Below, in pieces: positions 47,282 through 58,538 of a DNA stretch of 64,000 nucleotides. The stretch is from positions 4,254,896 through 4,318,895 of the forward strand of contig OY986963.1 of assembly GCA_963920575.1 (NCBI GenBank), in the 5' to 3' direction. Below the pieces are notes generated by a model. It was not told the origin of the DNA and did no database searches. It worked only from the letters and a program-made list of their open reading frames with translations. The DNA comes from Narthecium ossifragum. Its lineage: Eukaryota > Streptophyta > Magnoliopsida > Dioscoreales > Nartheciaceae. The position numbers were made by a program, and so were the translations under genes. Numbering within the stretch: position 1 is the first letter of the stretch; the number at the start of each line of letters is the position of its first letter.

Positions 47282-47854
47282 CTGAGTTTACTCAAATTCT
47301 AATTCTATGATATTGAGAAAAGCTTCAAGTTTATTTTTGTGCATATCATAACCCCTCTCCCTGACGCCTTCATCCACTAATGTCGCTATATGTGGGTTAA
47401 GTCCAAGCAGTTCTTGAACTTCTCCCTAAACCATGGTTTCATCATTATGTCTTGTACATCCCTCTTAGTGAAAGTTGTATTCAGCTGAATCTTCCTATCA
47501 AACATCAAATTCTTTGAACATACAGCTTTCACGTCCGCTACTATCTTGAACTTATCTAACTTCTTTGATGAAGTATTCTCTTTTTTCCTGTAGACCCACT
47601 TGTATCATATCACTCTTTTTCCCTTGGGTAGATGCATCTGATCCCAGGTCTGATTCATACTCGGCAATATCATCTTTCCTTACATGGCTCGTTACACTTT
47701 CTCTGTCTCATAAGCGAATCCTATCACCGTCTTTCCTGTCAACTAGTACGTGCTTTCTTTCTTATCTCTTTTCATAATCACAAAAGTCATCTTGCCATCA
47801 AACTTCGACATCGTTACGGCTTGTCAAACCCTAAAACCCAACTCTGATATCACT

Positions 47855-48345
47855 TGTTGGCTCGAAAGTATCAGATCCTCAATCCTTGATCAATGTTTGT
47901 AGATCCTAAATCGATGCATGAACACACAAGCGTATAATACCAAATCAAAAGATGCAAGATACTAATAAAAAAAATAAATAAATGAGAGACACAGAGATTT
48001 ACATGATTCAGAGACAGATTCTCCTACGTTCGTGAGAAGTGCACAGCAAAGAAATCCACTATAATAAAAAAAATAATATAAATGTTGCTCGGTTGATCAA
48101 CCACCAAGGCTCTCTCAGCGATCCTTCTTTCCCGTTTTCTTTTCTCTTCTCTTTCTCCTCTCTTTTCTTTCTCCCTCTGATTCATGTCACTCCCCTTCAT
48201 TCACACGGGTCCTACATGCCTCTATAACCCACGTGCAAGGATTGAGAGGAGTCTCAATGAATTGGGATTCTTAACTTTCGCATACATAGATCTAATTAAA
48301 GAGAGAGCACATTAAATTAATTCTAATTTGAGCACTATTCCAACA
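47855..48345 (-). repeat. 5' LTR of the copia remnant
   Basis: 491 bp bounded by TGTTGG...TTCCAACA tips. On the plus strand it includes a pyrimidine-rich CTTTTCTCTTCTCTTTCTCC tract, which corresponds to a purine tract in element orientation. Confidence 0.75.
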
Positions 48346-48618
48346 CGCTTCTTATTTGATTGGAGACTGACGCCGATTGAGTGAGCCTACTCATAGTTTA
48401 TCATCGTCGCTACGACCAAGCACTTAACTTAAATATCGTTTTAGAATTTTCATATTTTATTCTTTGTGTGAGAAGTTTATAGTTGTAGGACGACTTAAAA
48501 TTCTGAGCCATGATAAAAGACTTAATTCAAAAAAAAAAATTAAAAGAGCCGTTGATTTGCATGGAACCAATGAGTTACCTCCACGTCAGCTCAAACAAAA
48601 CCCTACTCGATTTGGATG
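48346..48618. other. Short spacer without recognised features
   Basis: AT-rich, no coding content seen. Confidence 0.4.
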
Positions 48619-48619
48619 T

Positions 48620-48960
48620 AAGAAACAGCTGCACGTCAAACAATAAATATGCATACGCAATTGCGCATGCTTACCCCATTCCAGCGGGGCGGGCGTCATA
48701 CCCGGCCCACAAAGGACCCCATCTGGATCCCACCCAACCGCCAACTTCATATATCCAAACCTCTCAACAAAATCGCGCCGTGTCTGGATGATGCAATTGA
48801 TGTGAGCGTGATGCACATCAAACAATAAATATGCATGCGCATGCTTACCCACAAAGGACCCAATCTGGATCCCACCCAACCGCCAATTTCATATATCCAA
48901 ATCTCTCAACCAAATTGCGCCGTGTCTGGATGATGCAGTTGATGTGAGCGTGATGCACAC
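48620..48960. repeat. Tandem duplication, two units
   Basis: Two units begin with CGTCAAACAATAAATATGCA (about 48625) or its variant ACATCAAACAATAAATATGC (about 48816). They share CACAAAGGACCC, ATCTGGATCCCACCCAACCG, TTCATATATCCAAA and GTGTCTGGATGATGCA. Unit 1 has an extra ~35 bp (CCATTCCAGCGGGGCGGGCG region) that unit 2 lacks. Confidence 0.88.
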
Positions 48961-48962
48961 CT

Positions 48963-48980
48963 ATTATTATGATGATGATG

Positions 48981-49014
<34 letters not shown>
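48963..49014. repeat. (ATT)n / (ATG)n microsatellite
   Basis: Compound simple repeat: TTATTATGATGATGATG followed by about ten ATT units. Confidence 0.95.
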
Positions 49015-49015
<1 letters not shown>

Positions 49016-49623
49016 AAGTTGAGTCTCAGAGTTAAAAAAAACAAAAAAGAAAATAAGATGAGACAGAAAATCCCTGGAATCCCTGGACCGAAAAATATCC
49101 TAGGGACCGATCCTTCCATGTAATACGAGATGATGTGCGACGACACGACAATATTACAACCTATTAGAATGAATAGGAATAGACATCCAGCACCCCGTTT
49201 TTTTTTTTCTTAACTTGTCACACCTATCATTATTCTATTGGATAACGGAAGCACCCTGAATCCTCAAGTTATGCACCTGCTACCCTTGAACAAGGAGCAC
49301 GGGCCACGGCTCTTGAGTTCTTATCTTCTTGTGGTGCTCTCCAATGGCACGAGTAACGTGTTACACCTCAATTCAATTATATAATGGTGTTTATGTTCCT
49401 TAAAACCCGGCTGTCTGAACGCGGTGATCAAGCTTAATTAAGACAGACCCAACTCCCAAGAAGGTTAGCGACAAGCGAGGTTTCAAACGGGTCGGCCTAC
49501 ATGAGACCAATGCACGATACATGCATTCACCCTCTCATGCGATCCACGTTTGCATATCTCGGGATTGACGAAAACCCACATGGCACGCATGCAGCGGCGG
49601 AATGAGAGGGGGGAAGAGCCTCG
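49015..49623. other. Spacer without recognised features
   Basis: No gene, RNA or transposon end could be supported. It contains a T10 run near 49200. Confidence 0.45.
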
Positions 49624-49791
49624 TGTCATGGCCTTGAGCCCTTAACACAGGCCTTTGGCGTGACACCGAAAGTTGACGCGGTCAAGTATCCGATCGTAAC
49701 CCGTGGTCGGTGTCATTGGTCATATGAGGTTCGGAGGCTTCAAAATAACAAGCAAAGCATCCACGCGCATCATCCCCAGCAATGACGTGAA

Positions 49792-50702
49792 CAGGGGCGG
49801 ATCTATGGGTGGGCTGCACCGGGCTGTAGCCCGGGCAGCCCACATGATATTTTTTAAAGGGTTTATATATTTTAGTTCATTTAAATTTAATATAAATACA
49901 TTAAATCCAGCCTATATAATGACTAGCCCACCCGTCAGTCCTCCAGTACTGCCAAAGCAGGAAAGAGTCAAAATTAAAATTAAAAGGCAATCCAGTACTA
50001 CCAAAGCAGCCAAAGAGTCAAAATTAAAATTAAAAGGTGCTAGGTATAGGTGGCATGCTGACATCACCGTAGAAACTGGTTAAAATTAAAAAGTGCTCGA
50101 GAGTCAAAATTAAAAAGTGCAATAGCTAGGTGTTAGTGACCAGTGACTGGGTATTGGGCGGCCTGCTGACATATATTTAGTTCATTTATTCACATTTGTT
50201 TACTCGTTCTTCAAATTGTTTGATAGACATATAATTTATTCACATAGTATTTGATATTTGCAGGACACCTATGGGTTCAAGGCTTTAAGTTAATGTCGTG
50301 GCTCCTAATAGCCCCTTGATTTTATTGTTTTGTCTCTCTTAAAAGCAATTTTCTACAACGTACAAGGTAAAAAAAACGACTTTAAAAGGTTAGTAGTTGT
50401 ATAATTGAGAGATTAGACCCCACTTGTAATTTTTTTGTTTTCAGAATTATTTTACAAATAATTTTACTGTTCAGAAAAGAATGTGCTTTGAATATTGAGA
50501 ACACTACTTGAGCATTTACTGTTTGGATATAGTCTCTTGTTCTTGTGTAGAGTAACAATAACTGAAACATAGGAACGGGCCTTTTGAAATCCATTAGAGA
50601 TATTACATTAAAATGTGAGCATGTGATTGGTATAGTTTCTATCAAGCAAACCATTAGAATAGTGTTAGCCCATGCGGACTTTAAATCCTGGATCCGCCCC
50701 TG
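49792..50702. mobile_element. Non-autonomous hAT element, 911 bp, 8-bp target duplication
   Basis: The ends CAGGGGCGGATC and GATCCGCCCCTG are perfect 12-bp inverted repeats with the CAGGG start common in plant hAT elements. GACGTGAA is duplicated on both sides (49784-49791 and 50703-50710), the 8 bp expected for hAT. The homologous repeat at 62.2 kb lacks the insert. The interior has no transposase. A ~50-bp internal tandem duplication with AAAGAGTCAAAATTAAAATT lies at about 49940-50040. Confidence 0.95.
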
Positions 50703-50904
50703 GACGTGAAGAATCTTGAAAATGACATGAGCAAGTTTGAAGTTGGCACGATGGTCCGTGCCAAGAGCAAAACTTGGCACGCTATGGGCGGATTCCTTCG
50801 AACAAGACACGGGGCGAGCAAACCAGTGAAGCTGCAAGCAAAATGCGCGCGCCAAAAGAGCTTGGCGCGCGGCACGACGCGACACGCGTGAGGCACGGCG
50901 GCAC

Positions 50905-51215
50905 TCAAGTCCGAGTGGGACTAGGAATCCTAGTCGGACTAGGACTCCCATTCCTAGTGACACTAGGACTTTGCGCATCTTGGCAAAGCTCATGGCGTGG
51001 GCGAAATCGAAGATGATGTGCGAGTCCTAGTCGAACTAGGACTCGACGTGCCATGATGCGGCCAACAAGACGCGCGACGCCATTGGGAGCAATCAAGCCG
51101 TGCAAAAGCCATAGTTCCAGTTGGACTGGAATCGTGGAAGGACTTGAGACGGCAAAGGCGAACTTTGGCGCGGGGAAAGTTCTTGTTTCTCGGGAGTTCT
51201 AGTCGGACTAGGGCA
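50905..51215. repeat. CTAGTCGGACTAG-type palindromic words in the LTR-like repeat
   Basis: Near-perfect short palindromes recur: CCTAGTCGGACTAGG, TCCTAGTCGAACTAGGA, TTCCAGTTGGACTGGAA and TCTAGTCGGACTAG. They lie 350-650 bp upstream of the TATA box at 51570. Most are retained, with some loss, in the second copy (62560-62860). Confidence 0.75.
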
Positions 51216-51775
51216 CAACTCACTTCGACGGAAGGCGTTTGGCCATGGAGGTAAAACCGTACGTGCCGTTGAAATAATTCCACTTGGCTTAGGATTCCAA
51301 TATAAGATGACACGACAAATATGGAATATGACACGTGGGAAGTTGGTTGTGACTTGAGGAAATATGAAGGTGTCCTATTTCGAGTCAATATGCGATGGAT
51401 CTTGACAGATGCTATCCAAGGCAAGTTGCAGCACAACTTGGAGTCCTGATGAAGCGGACGACTTCATGATTGGTCAAGCAAGAGTCCAGATAAACTTGAA
51501 GCCAATCAAGGACCAACAGTTGGTGTTGAACAAAGAGTCATTCTCAAAAGGGAAATTTTGGGAGCCTTCCTCTATATAAGGAGGAGCTGGGCATGATCAA
51601 GGGGATATGGACGGTGGCTTAGGGTTGGGCTCATTTATAATTGAGCAATTGTAAACCAAGTGTTTGGGAGAGAGAGTTGAGAGTTTCTCTTGTACAATTG
51701 CATCAATAAAGGGGCGGGCGAAATCCTTGCCCTACATCGCATTTTCTTGTTTATTTGCATGTGAAGAAGACGAAG

Positions 51776-52370
51776 AATGGCTCCTCCTTCACGCTAGACC
51801 CACCCCTTTGCCTCTTCTCTTTCCTTTTATACATTGTGGAACGCTAGAAAGGGGCGTGCTTTCCACATCGACACAACCCCTCCCTCCTCTCCTCCCTTTC
51901 TCACCCAGCACCCACCAACCCAAAAGTCGCTGTTACATAGAGAAGAAGCAGAGCAGGTGCAAGGTATGTTTTTTTTAAAAAAAATTAGTTAATTATTTGT
52001 TAATGTTAAGATTTATAATTTATTAGTGTGTTTTAGTTAATTATTTATTTTTTTAGGATTTAGTTAATTATTTGATAATTTATATAAAAAAATATTATAT
52101 ATTGTATTATTTTGATTTTATAATTTCCACATTTTATTTATATTTTTGTTTTTTTTATTGAGAACGAAGTCATTTTGTAAAGTATTCAAAAAATACAAAA
52201 GCGTAGGATTCAACTTCAACATCTCAATCGCAACACATAGTACAATCAATATATTTTAATATTTATATTGTTTTTATTCATTGATGTTCGATATTGTAAT
52301 TCTTAGCTACCTTTTGCATTACTAAAAAAAAATTAATCATTTTGTTTTAGATTTCAACCCCGCACTCACT
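51776..52370. other. Possible promoter/leader of an unidentified transcript
   Basis: CCTTTTATACATTG (about 51825) resembles a TATA box. It is followed by a C/T-rich leader, AGAAGAAGCAGAGCAGGTGC and a donor-like AAGGTATGT at about 51962. T- and A-rich intron-like sequence follows. I find no coding exon that fits. It may be a dead promoter fragment. Confidence 0.25.
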
Positions 52371-52371
52371 T

Positions 52372-52575
52372 AAGGGCGCGTTTGGCGCGCCCCAGATCCC
52401 GCGAATCCGCGGGATCCGGGGAAGCGCGGATTCCGTGAACCGGGATCCGCGCGTTTGGCGCCGTCGCGGATCCCGGTCGGATTTCCCGAAATTTTTTCGG
52501 GACGCCGCTCGCGGAATCTGCCGGAGCAGATTCCGCGGATCCCGCGGATCCGCCGGAGCCAAACGCCCCCTTAAA
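52372..52575. mobile_element. GC-rich MITE, AGGGCGCGTTTGG ends
   Basis: The left end TTAAGGGCGCGTTTGGCGC and the right end, on the opposite strand TTAAGGGGGCGTTTGGCTCC, are inverted repeats. The interior is also highly self-complementary (CCGCGAATCCGCGGGATCC, CGCGGATCCCGCGGATCCG) and contains TTTTTTCGGGA. A TTA/TAA flank suggests a PIF/Harbinger-type duplication. It is far richer in GC and CpG than its surroundings. Confidence 0.78.
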
Positions 52576-53685
52576 GTCCCTTTATATTCCACAACTGCAC
52601 GGATGGGATCTCCATGTAAGGTGAACCATACACCTGGTCGCGCACGGGAGATCGCTAGGGAAGTGGACCCAGGGAGCCATAGGCCACCGATGCTGACGCC
52701 GATGGCTCGCGCGTGGAGACGCGTTTGGAAGAGTTACGTTGCGCGCGGTGGTTGGCTGGGTCCGCTCTGATGGGTTTCAGATGGCACAGCGGATCCATTG
52801 CTGTCTAATTGGTGCCACGTCGATCTATCCTACGTGGCCAAGCAGGGATGTGTCCATGTAAGCCATAGGCCCAGACGGCAGACGGGGAGGAGAATATGCG
52901 GAAGGCACGCGAAGTATAATCCGCGGAATATTCTCCGGATGTATATTTTTGTCGGTATCCAAGTCTGATAGGTAATAGTATGCCCTCGATCGGCTCCAGA
53001 ATTACGATCGGAGCCAGTGTATAAACATGGTTAAGATTAAGCTCGACAGCCAGAAATGGGCTCGATTTCTTTTATAATTGGTTGCTCTCAAAATAATGTG
53101 GTCAATAGTTTGTTTTAGTTGGACTGAATCAAGCTAGGAGGCTTCATATCTTGCCATTGGTGGTAATAAACAGCCATGTCAACTGTCACGGCTTATTTTT
53201 TATGCCATCGAAACTAGTGAGTAAATGCTCTTACAACCACAATGTTATCGACACCGAACTGTGTTGACCTGGACCTATAATTAAGATTTGTCGTTTGTCT
53301 GACAGCAAATTAATGTAACTTTGCTCTGTATATACTGATTCCGAGGGCTCATTCATAAAAAAAAAAAAATCACAATGTTATGGAGACGACACTCAAATCC
53401 AAGATCGACCTCGACATTGGAAAGTCCTTAACCAAAACTACAAGCCAGCCACCAAAAACCTCACACAAGAGGTTCTTCCACAATCCACTTGGCTCCATGA
53501 AAATTACAAAATCTTTATCATAGCAATTGAATAACAAGAGACACCAGTGGATTTAATTTATTCTTTTTACAAAATGAGATTTCATGTCAATAATTTTTTT
53601 TCAATTTAACATAATACCTTTTGGTTTGAGATCCTGTGAAGAATACAATATGAACATCCACATTTATAAAAAAAATTTAATCCGC
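52576..53685. other. Spacer without recognised features
   Basis: The left third (52600-52930) is GC-rich with many CGCG and CACGTGG-like words, but no gene family was recognised. The rest is AT-rich. Confidence 0.4.
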
Positions 53686-53687
53686 CA

Positions 53688-54487
53688 AGGGTCTGTTTGG
53701 ATGATAAGAATGAGAGTGAATCCGCTGAATGGGAGGAATGAGCGGATTCTAAATTCCCTATTCCGGTGTTTGGTTTGCAAAAGTGAACTGAAATTCATGG
53801 AATCCGACATCCGTCGGATTCCATGTTTAGTGAACCGCGGCGTCTGCTCAAATCGAGCGGACGCCATCCCATGTAATCCGACATCCGGATTTTGAGATTT
53901 TTCTAAATGACATTTTTATCCCCTTGATATTTAAAATAGCTATATTTATCATAACTTTAAATATATATGTTGAAACTTTATGAAATTAGTCTCATTGGAA
54001 AGATATCATCGATATCTTCGTTATGAGACCAATATTGAGTATTTTTGAAAGCAAATATTTGATGTAATTTAATTTATAAAATCATTTAATATATTATAAC
54101 TTAAATTATACCTGAATTTTCAATAATTTCGATCAATCATTTTACATGATTAGATGCATTCAAATAATTAATTTGACCTAAATTTTTTATAATTTCGATC
54201 AATCATATCTCATGGATATTGTTATTATTATAGTAAAAAACATGTTTTAATTTGAAGAAAATTTAAAGTTTTATTATTAATTTGAACAAAATTAGCAGAT
54301 TCAGCTCATCCATAATAGACAAGCCAAACGCCAGAATCAACAGATTCAGCTCATCCCATACAGACTAACCAAATAACAGAACCAAAATCCACGGAATCAC
54401 CAGATTCAGCTCATTCCCCATTCAGCTAATTCCACAGATTCCTCGTTCAGCTAATTCATCAGATTCAGGTTTGCCAAACGCACCCCA
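53688..54487. mobile_element. ~800-bp MITE-like element with CAGATTCAGCTCAT words
   Basis: The left end AGGGTCTGTTTGGATGATAA and the right end, on the opposite strand GGGGTGCGTTTGGCAAACCT, share the GG(G/T)..GTTTGG signature of the other MITEs here. The right part repeats CAGATTCAGCTCATCC-like words several times (54296-54470). The centre is very AT-rich. No target duplication was confirmed. Confidence 0.55.
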
Positions 54488-55140
54488 AATGAATCAACCA
54501 ATAAGTCATTCGGATTAGCCGAACGTGGTAAGATCAAATCAAATCAACTCACGATTCAAATTGGGTTTGAAATTTCGATCAATTCCGATCCAAAACTCCA
54601 AAACATATATATGATTTTAGCACCTACCGATCCCAAAAGTAGGGTCCGAAATCACCAAAACAAATCCCGAAACCATCAAAACTAATAAAAATATATCAAA
54701 TTTTTATTCGGACCGAAACCGATACCAAAACCGATGCTTCGAACCTTGGGCTGGGTTGGATCAGATCAATGTTCCTCGGTCCATTTCAAAGTCACCCCAA
54801 CTTGGACAATGTCACTTTCCACGATTCGGCTACAAGCCAACCCAAATGCTGTACGAAAGAAGGAATAATAGGTCATTATGCAGCTATCCCATCAAGCGCC
54901 CGAAAACACACATTTTGACCCATTCTCTCAAACGTAAAGCGCGTACACCGAACGCCATCTCATCGAATGCTCGCGTCGCGATCGCAATAAATGGTCGCGG
55001 GGTGGCAAGCTCGTAATTAACAGCGATCCCGGTGGCAAAGAATGGATGAGGAGGTGTGGAACGCATTCTAATTCTAAAAGGCGGGGGATGCGTCTCCACT
55101 GATCCTCCACCACCTCTCCTCCTCTCGCTTCTCAAAAAGG
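54488..55140. other. Upstream spacer of the transporter gene
   Basis: No repeat ends or coding region were recognised. Words such as CCGAAACCGATACCAAAACC at 54710 are locally repetitive. Confidence 0.4.
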
Positions 55141-55144
55141 ACTC

Positions 55145-56529
55145 CTCTTTTTATACGAAAGAAAGGCTTCACGGTTCTTAATCGGCAAGGAATAGCCAGA
55201 GACGACGATAGAGAGAGAGAGAGGAGGGGGAGGGGAAGAGAGATCGAAGCCATCATCCTTCCTTCCCACGATCCTCTCGTGCTAGGTGATGACACGTGTT
55301 TTTCTCATAAATGCTAGATCTTTCTCCGTGACTTGCTCTGTGATGATGTCTTGGCTTTTTTGGAATCTCTTGAGTTTTTTTCTTGGGATGGTTTGTTTGG
55401 ATTGTTTTCATCTTTGGCAGGGAGGAGAGGTTTCCATGATTGGAGTTTTAGTTACTGGTTGAGCTTGTAATCAGGTGTTTAAGACATTTGGTGGGTTCTT
55501 TGGAGAATGGATTCTGTGGTTGTTATATACTGTGTAGATTAGAATCTAGATTGAAGTGCTTAAAATAGCTTTGAGATGTATTTGTTAACTTGGATGGTGT
55601 GCTGTTGCCTTTCTATTTGGAATGTGGGTTTCTTTGAGAATATAAGAATTGTTCATATCGATGCTGTTTAAAAAAAGGTTTTTTCTTATCAAATGGTTTG
55701 CATGCTGGGTTTTTGTGTTGTAATTGTGATAGTCTATATGAGAAGTCTGTGGCGATTGGTTGGGATTGGGAATGATTGCTCTTGGTTGATTTAGTTATTA
55801 ATGTATCATCTTTGGTCGCTGACGGAGCAGCTTCATACAGGTTTGTAGATTGTTTTCATCGTTTTTCATCGTTGAGAGTTTCGTGGAGAAAATTTGTATC
55901 TGAATGAAGTAGTTTCTTGGTAAAGGCGCACTCTTTAGATTGGGCATGGGACTCAGTTTTCGACAATTGTACATAGGATCGGTGATCATCTTGGATTGGT
56001 TCTGAGTTGAAATGGTTGTTAATTAATTGATTCCATTTTCTGTTCCTGCGTAACTCATTGCTTTTACTGAGCTTGTTTGTGGAGTTGTTTTGTGTGATTA
56101 CTAAGTACGACCTATGCATGACAACTTAATTTAGAGTAAGCGTGAGTTTCCTTCATATTTATGCCATTGATTATTTTAAGTTCCTGGTACTGGTCGTTTG
56201 ATTTCTCATTTAACTTCTACTGCCAGCCATTTCTTTATTTCGTCTAGGAAAACACGTTTGTTTCTACAGTTTGCTCGATAATTATCCAAAATACTGATGT
56301 CACAACGTGCAGTTGTGTTACTGGGATGCATCTGAATTTAGATAACAGATTGCTGCAAATTTTTTTCTCACATCAACTGAACATGGGAATAGTGCACAAA
56401 TTAGGATATCGAGGATCCTATGACATGTGAACCCTATGCGTCATATTAAAGTTAGGGTCATAGGATTCTTGCTTATAAACTGAATTTCGATAATGTTTTG
56501 TGAAGTAACATCGTGTTTATCATTTTCAG
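55145..56529 (+). promoter_or_regulatory. TATA box, leader exon and 5'UTR intron of the transporter gene
   Basis: CTTTTTATACGAAAG (about 55147-55161) can act as the TATA box. A GA-rich leader (GATAGAGAGAGAGAGGAGGG) runs to CGTGCTAG at 55283, then a GT donor at 55284. The T-rich sequence to TTTTCAG at 56529 reads as a 1246-bp leader intron. The second leader exon starts at 56530, 82 bp before the ATG. Positions are inferred from splice signals only. Confidence 0.55.
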
Positions 56530-56611
56530 ATAACACCCTTCATCAGATACCAAACGAGCAAGGCTTTCTACAGTCTGCGGCAGTTTTTACTCAGAACCTA
56601 TTAACTGCTTC

Positions 56612-58538
56612 ATGGGCTCCTTGGGTGAGCACGTTTCTGGAGAAGAGAGCATCAAACCTGTCAAACCCCTCGGCATCCGCATCTTGGAACACTTCAGGAG
56701 CTCTCCAATCTCCTTCCAAACATACCAAACCATCGTTTTGATCTTGACCTTTTTTGCATATGCTAGCTATCATGCCACTAGAAAAACCACAAGTATTGTT
56801 AAATGCGTCCTTGATCCTGAAGGAAATAATTTGGGGTTCTCAAACTGGGGAAGATCTCACTTCCTTACGACAGTTAATGAGGAACAACAAAAACTGAGGT
56901 TGCAGAATGGTTCTGGCTGGGCTCCATTTGATACTCCATCGGGTACGAAGATGCTTGGAGAAATTGATTTAGCTTTCCTGGGGGTATACTCTTTTGGCAT
57001 GTACTTTGCTGGACATTTAGGAGATCGTTTTGATCTAAGAGTCCTTTTAACGATTGGAATGGTGGGGACTGGTGTCTTCACATCCTTATTTGGTGCCGGT
57101 TACTGGTTAGACATACATAATTTCTACTTCTACTTAGGGCTTCAGATGTTAGCTGGTATGTTTCAGTCAACAGGCTGGCCTTCAGTGGTAGCAGTGGTGG
57201 GTAACTGGTTTGGTAAGAGGAAGAGGGGTCTAATTATGGGCATCTGGAATGCACATACTTCTGTGGGGAATATATCAGGCTCGCTGATCGCTTCTGCTAT
57301 GTTGAAGTATGGCTGGGGCTGGTCCTTCGCTGTTCCTGGACTTCTTATGTCAGTTATTGGTTTCATAGTGTTTCTGTTCTTACCTGTTAGTCCTGAGGCA
57401 GTTGGAATAGAGAAAGAAGAATCTGAGACATTGAAGTCTCCTCAGAAGAATGTGATCACAGAGCCCCTTTTGGAAGGAGGAAAAGATGTTAAAGATAAGG
57501 CAGTGGGCTTCCTAGAGGCATGGAGGATTCCTGGTGTGGCGCCATTTGCTCTCTGTCTCTTCTTCGCCAAGTTGGTGGCATATACGTTCCTCTATTGGCT
57601 GCCTTTTTATCTCAGCCATACAGGTATGTTTTCTTTATGAAATTTTGCACTCTCCTTTTGTCTCAAAGTTTGATTCATTTCCTCGAATTTGTATCCATTA
57701 TCTTGCTCGAACATAAATATGCTATGAGTTTTTGCTCAAACATGAAGTGCTATGTGATAGCAGCTCTTCACTTAGAAACAGATAGGTAGGCCTGCTTTGC
57801 AATGAGTCACTATGCAAATTTTTCCCATCATGCTGCCTGAAAATGACTGAGATGGTATCTAGTGATAGTGGTGGCATCCATCACATGAAAGCTAAATTAC
57901 ACTGAGCTAGTGCCTTTAACATTTGTGGTCTGTAAGTTTTCTAACAGCTTTCATACTTTCTCCGCATTGCAGCAATTGATGGCAGTTATCTATCTGATTC
58001 TGCCGCTGGGACCCTGTCTACATTGTTTGACGTCGGAGGTGTGGTGGGTGGCATCCTTGCTGGTCACATCTCCGATCGGCTCAATGCCCGTGCATTAACA
58101 GCCGCAAGCTTTATGTATTGTGCCATCCCAGCTCTCTTCTTCTACCGCATATATGGAAGTGTCTCCTTGTTCTGGAACATCACTCTTATGTTTGTCACTG
58201 GAATGTTTGTGAATGGCCCGTATGCACTAATAACGACTGCAGTATCTGCCGACCTGGGCACTCACAGCTCACTAAACGGGAATTCCCGGGCTTTGGCGAC
58301 TGTGACTGCCATAATAGATGGGACAGGCTCTGTGGGTGCAGCTATTGGACCACTCCTGACGGGGTACATCTCGGCCAAGAGTTGGAGTGCAGTGTTCACA
58401 ATGCTGATGGTGGCAGCTCTTGTAGCTGGGCTCCTCTTGACTCAGCTTGTAATAGCGGAGGTAAAAGAAAAAATAGGGACCTCGAGGTCGCAGTCAGCGA
58501 CCTTTGTCTCGGGATCTGCAGGAGAGCAGGAAGTGTAA
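56612..58538 (+). CDS. Glycerol-3-phosphate transporter-like MFS carrier (SLC37/G3Pp family)
   Basis: Two coding exons (56612-57623 and 57973-58538) join through ACAG|CA to 525 residues. The family exchanges organic phosphates such as glycerol-3-phosphate for phosphate across membranes. In plants the members are called putative glycerol-3-phosphate transporters. About twelve membrane spans can be followed, beginning [20 protein letters not shown]. Family blocks include [60 protein letters not shown] then TSVGNISGS, a hydrophilic central loop ([14 protein letters not shown]), [20 protein letters not shown] and [20 protein letters not shown]. The D-R pair after span 2 (GDRFDLR) is the MFS loop motif. 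The start is the first Met, in good context. No breaks are seen. The membrane in which it acts cannot be read from sequence. Confidence 0.92.

Larger units (their letters stand above)
46950..48345 (-). mobile_element. Degraded Ty1/copia retrotransposon, minus strand
   Basis: Two direct repeats lie at about 46953-47281 and 47855-48345 and share AACCCACGT(A/G)CAAGG, TTGAGAGGAGTCTCAATGAA and CATACATAGAT(A/C)TAATTAAAG. The higher copy is the 5' LTR, with TGTTGGAATA...CCAACA ends read on the minus strand. It is followed on that strand by TGATATCAGAGTTGGG, close to the copia primer-binding site complementary to initiator tRNA-Met. Between the LTRs, minus-strand frames near 47570-47660 retain the reverse-transcriptase motif LPKGKR...YKWVYRKK with stop codons. 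The internal region is only about 570 bp, so most of gag-pol is deleted. It cannot be active. Confidence 0.8.
49624..51775 (+). mobile_element. LTR-like repeat copy 1, interrupted by a hAT element
   Basis: After removal of the hAT insert it is about 1.24 kb and matches 62176-63416 along its whole length. It shows GTCATGGCCTTGAGCCC at the start, a TATA box (CCTCTATATAAGGAGG, about 51570-51583), GTAAACCAAGTGTTTGG, and a polyadenylation-type CATCAATAAAGGGGCGG (about 51701-51717). That order is U3-TATA-R-polyA, as in an LTR. Terminal CA and a target duplication were not found, and no coding domains remain. The solo-LTR assignment is an inference. Confidence 0.65.

Noticed and set aside
50382..50993. 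203-codon minus-strand frame
   Set aside because: It crosses the border of the hAT element and the LTR-like repeat, so it cannot be one gene.
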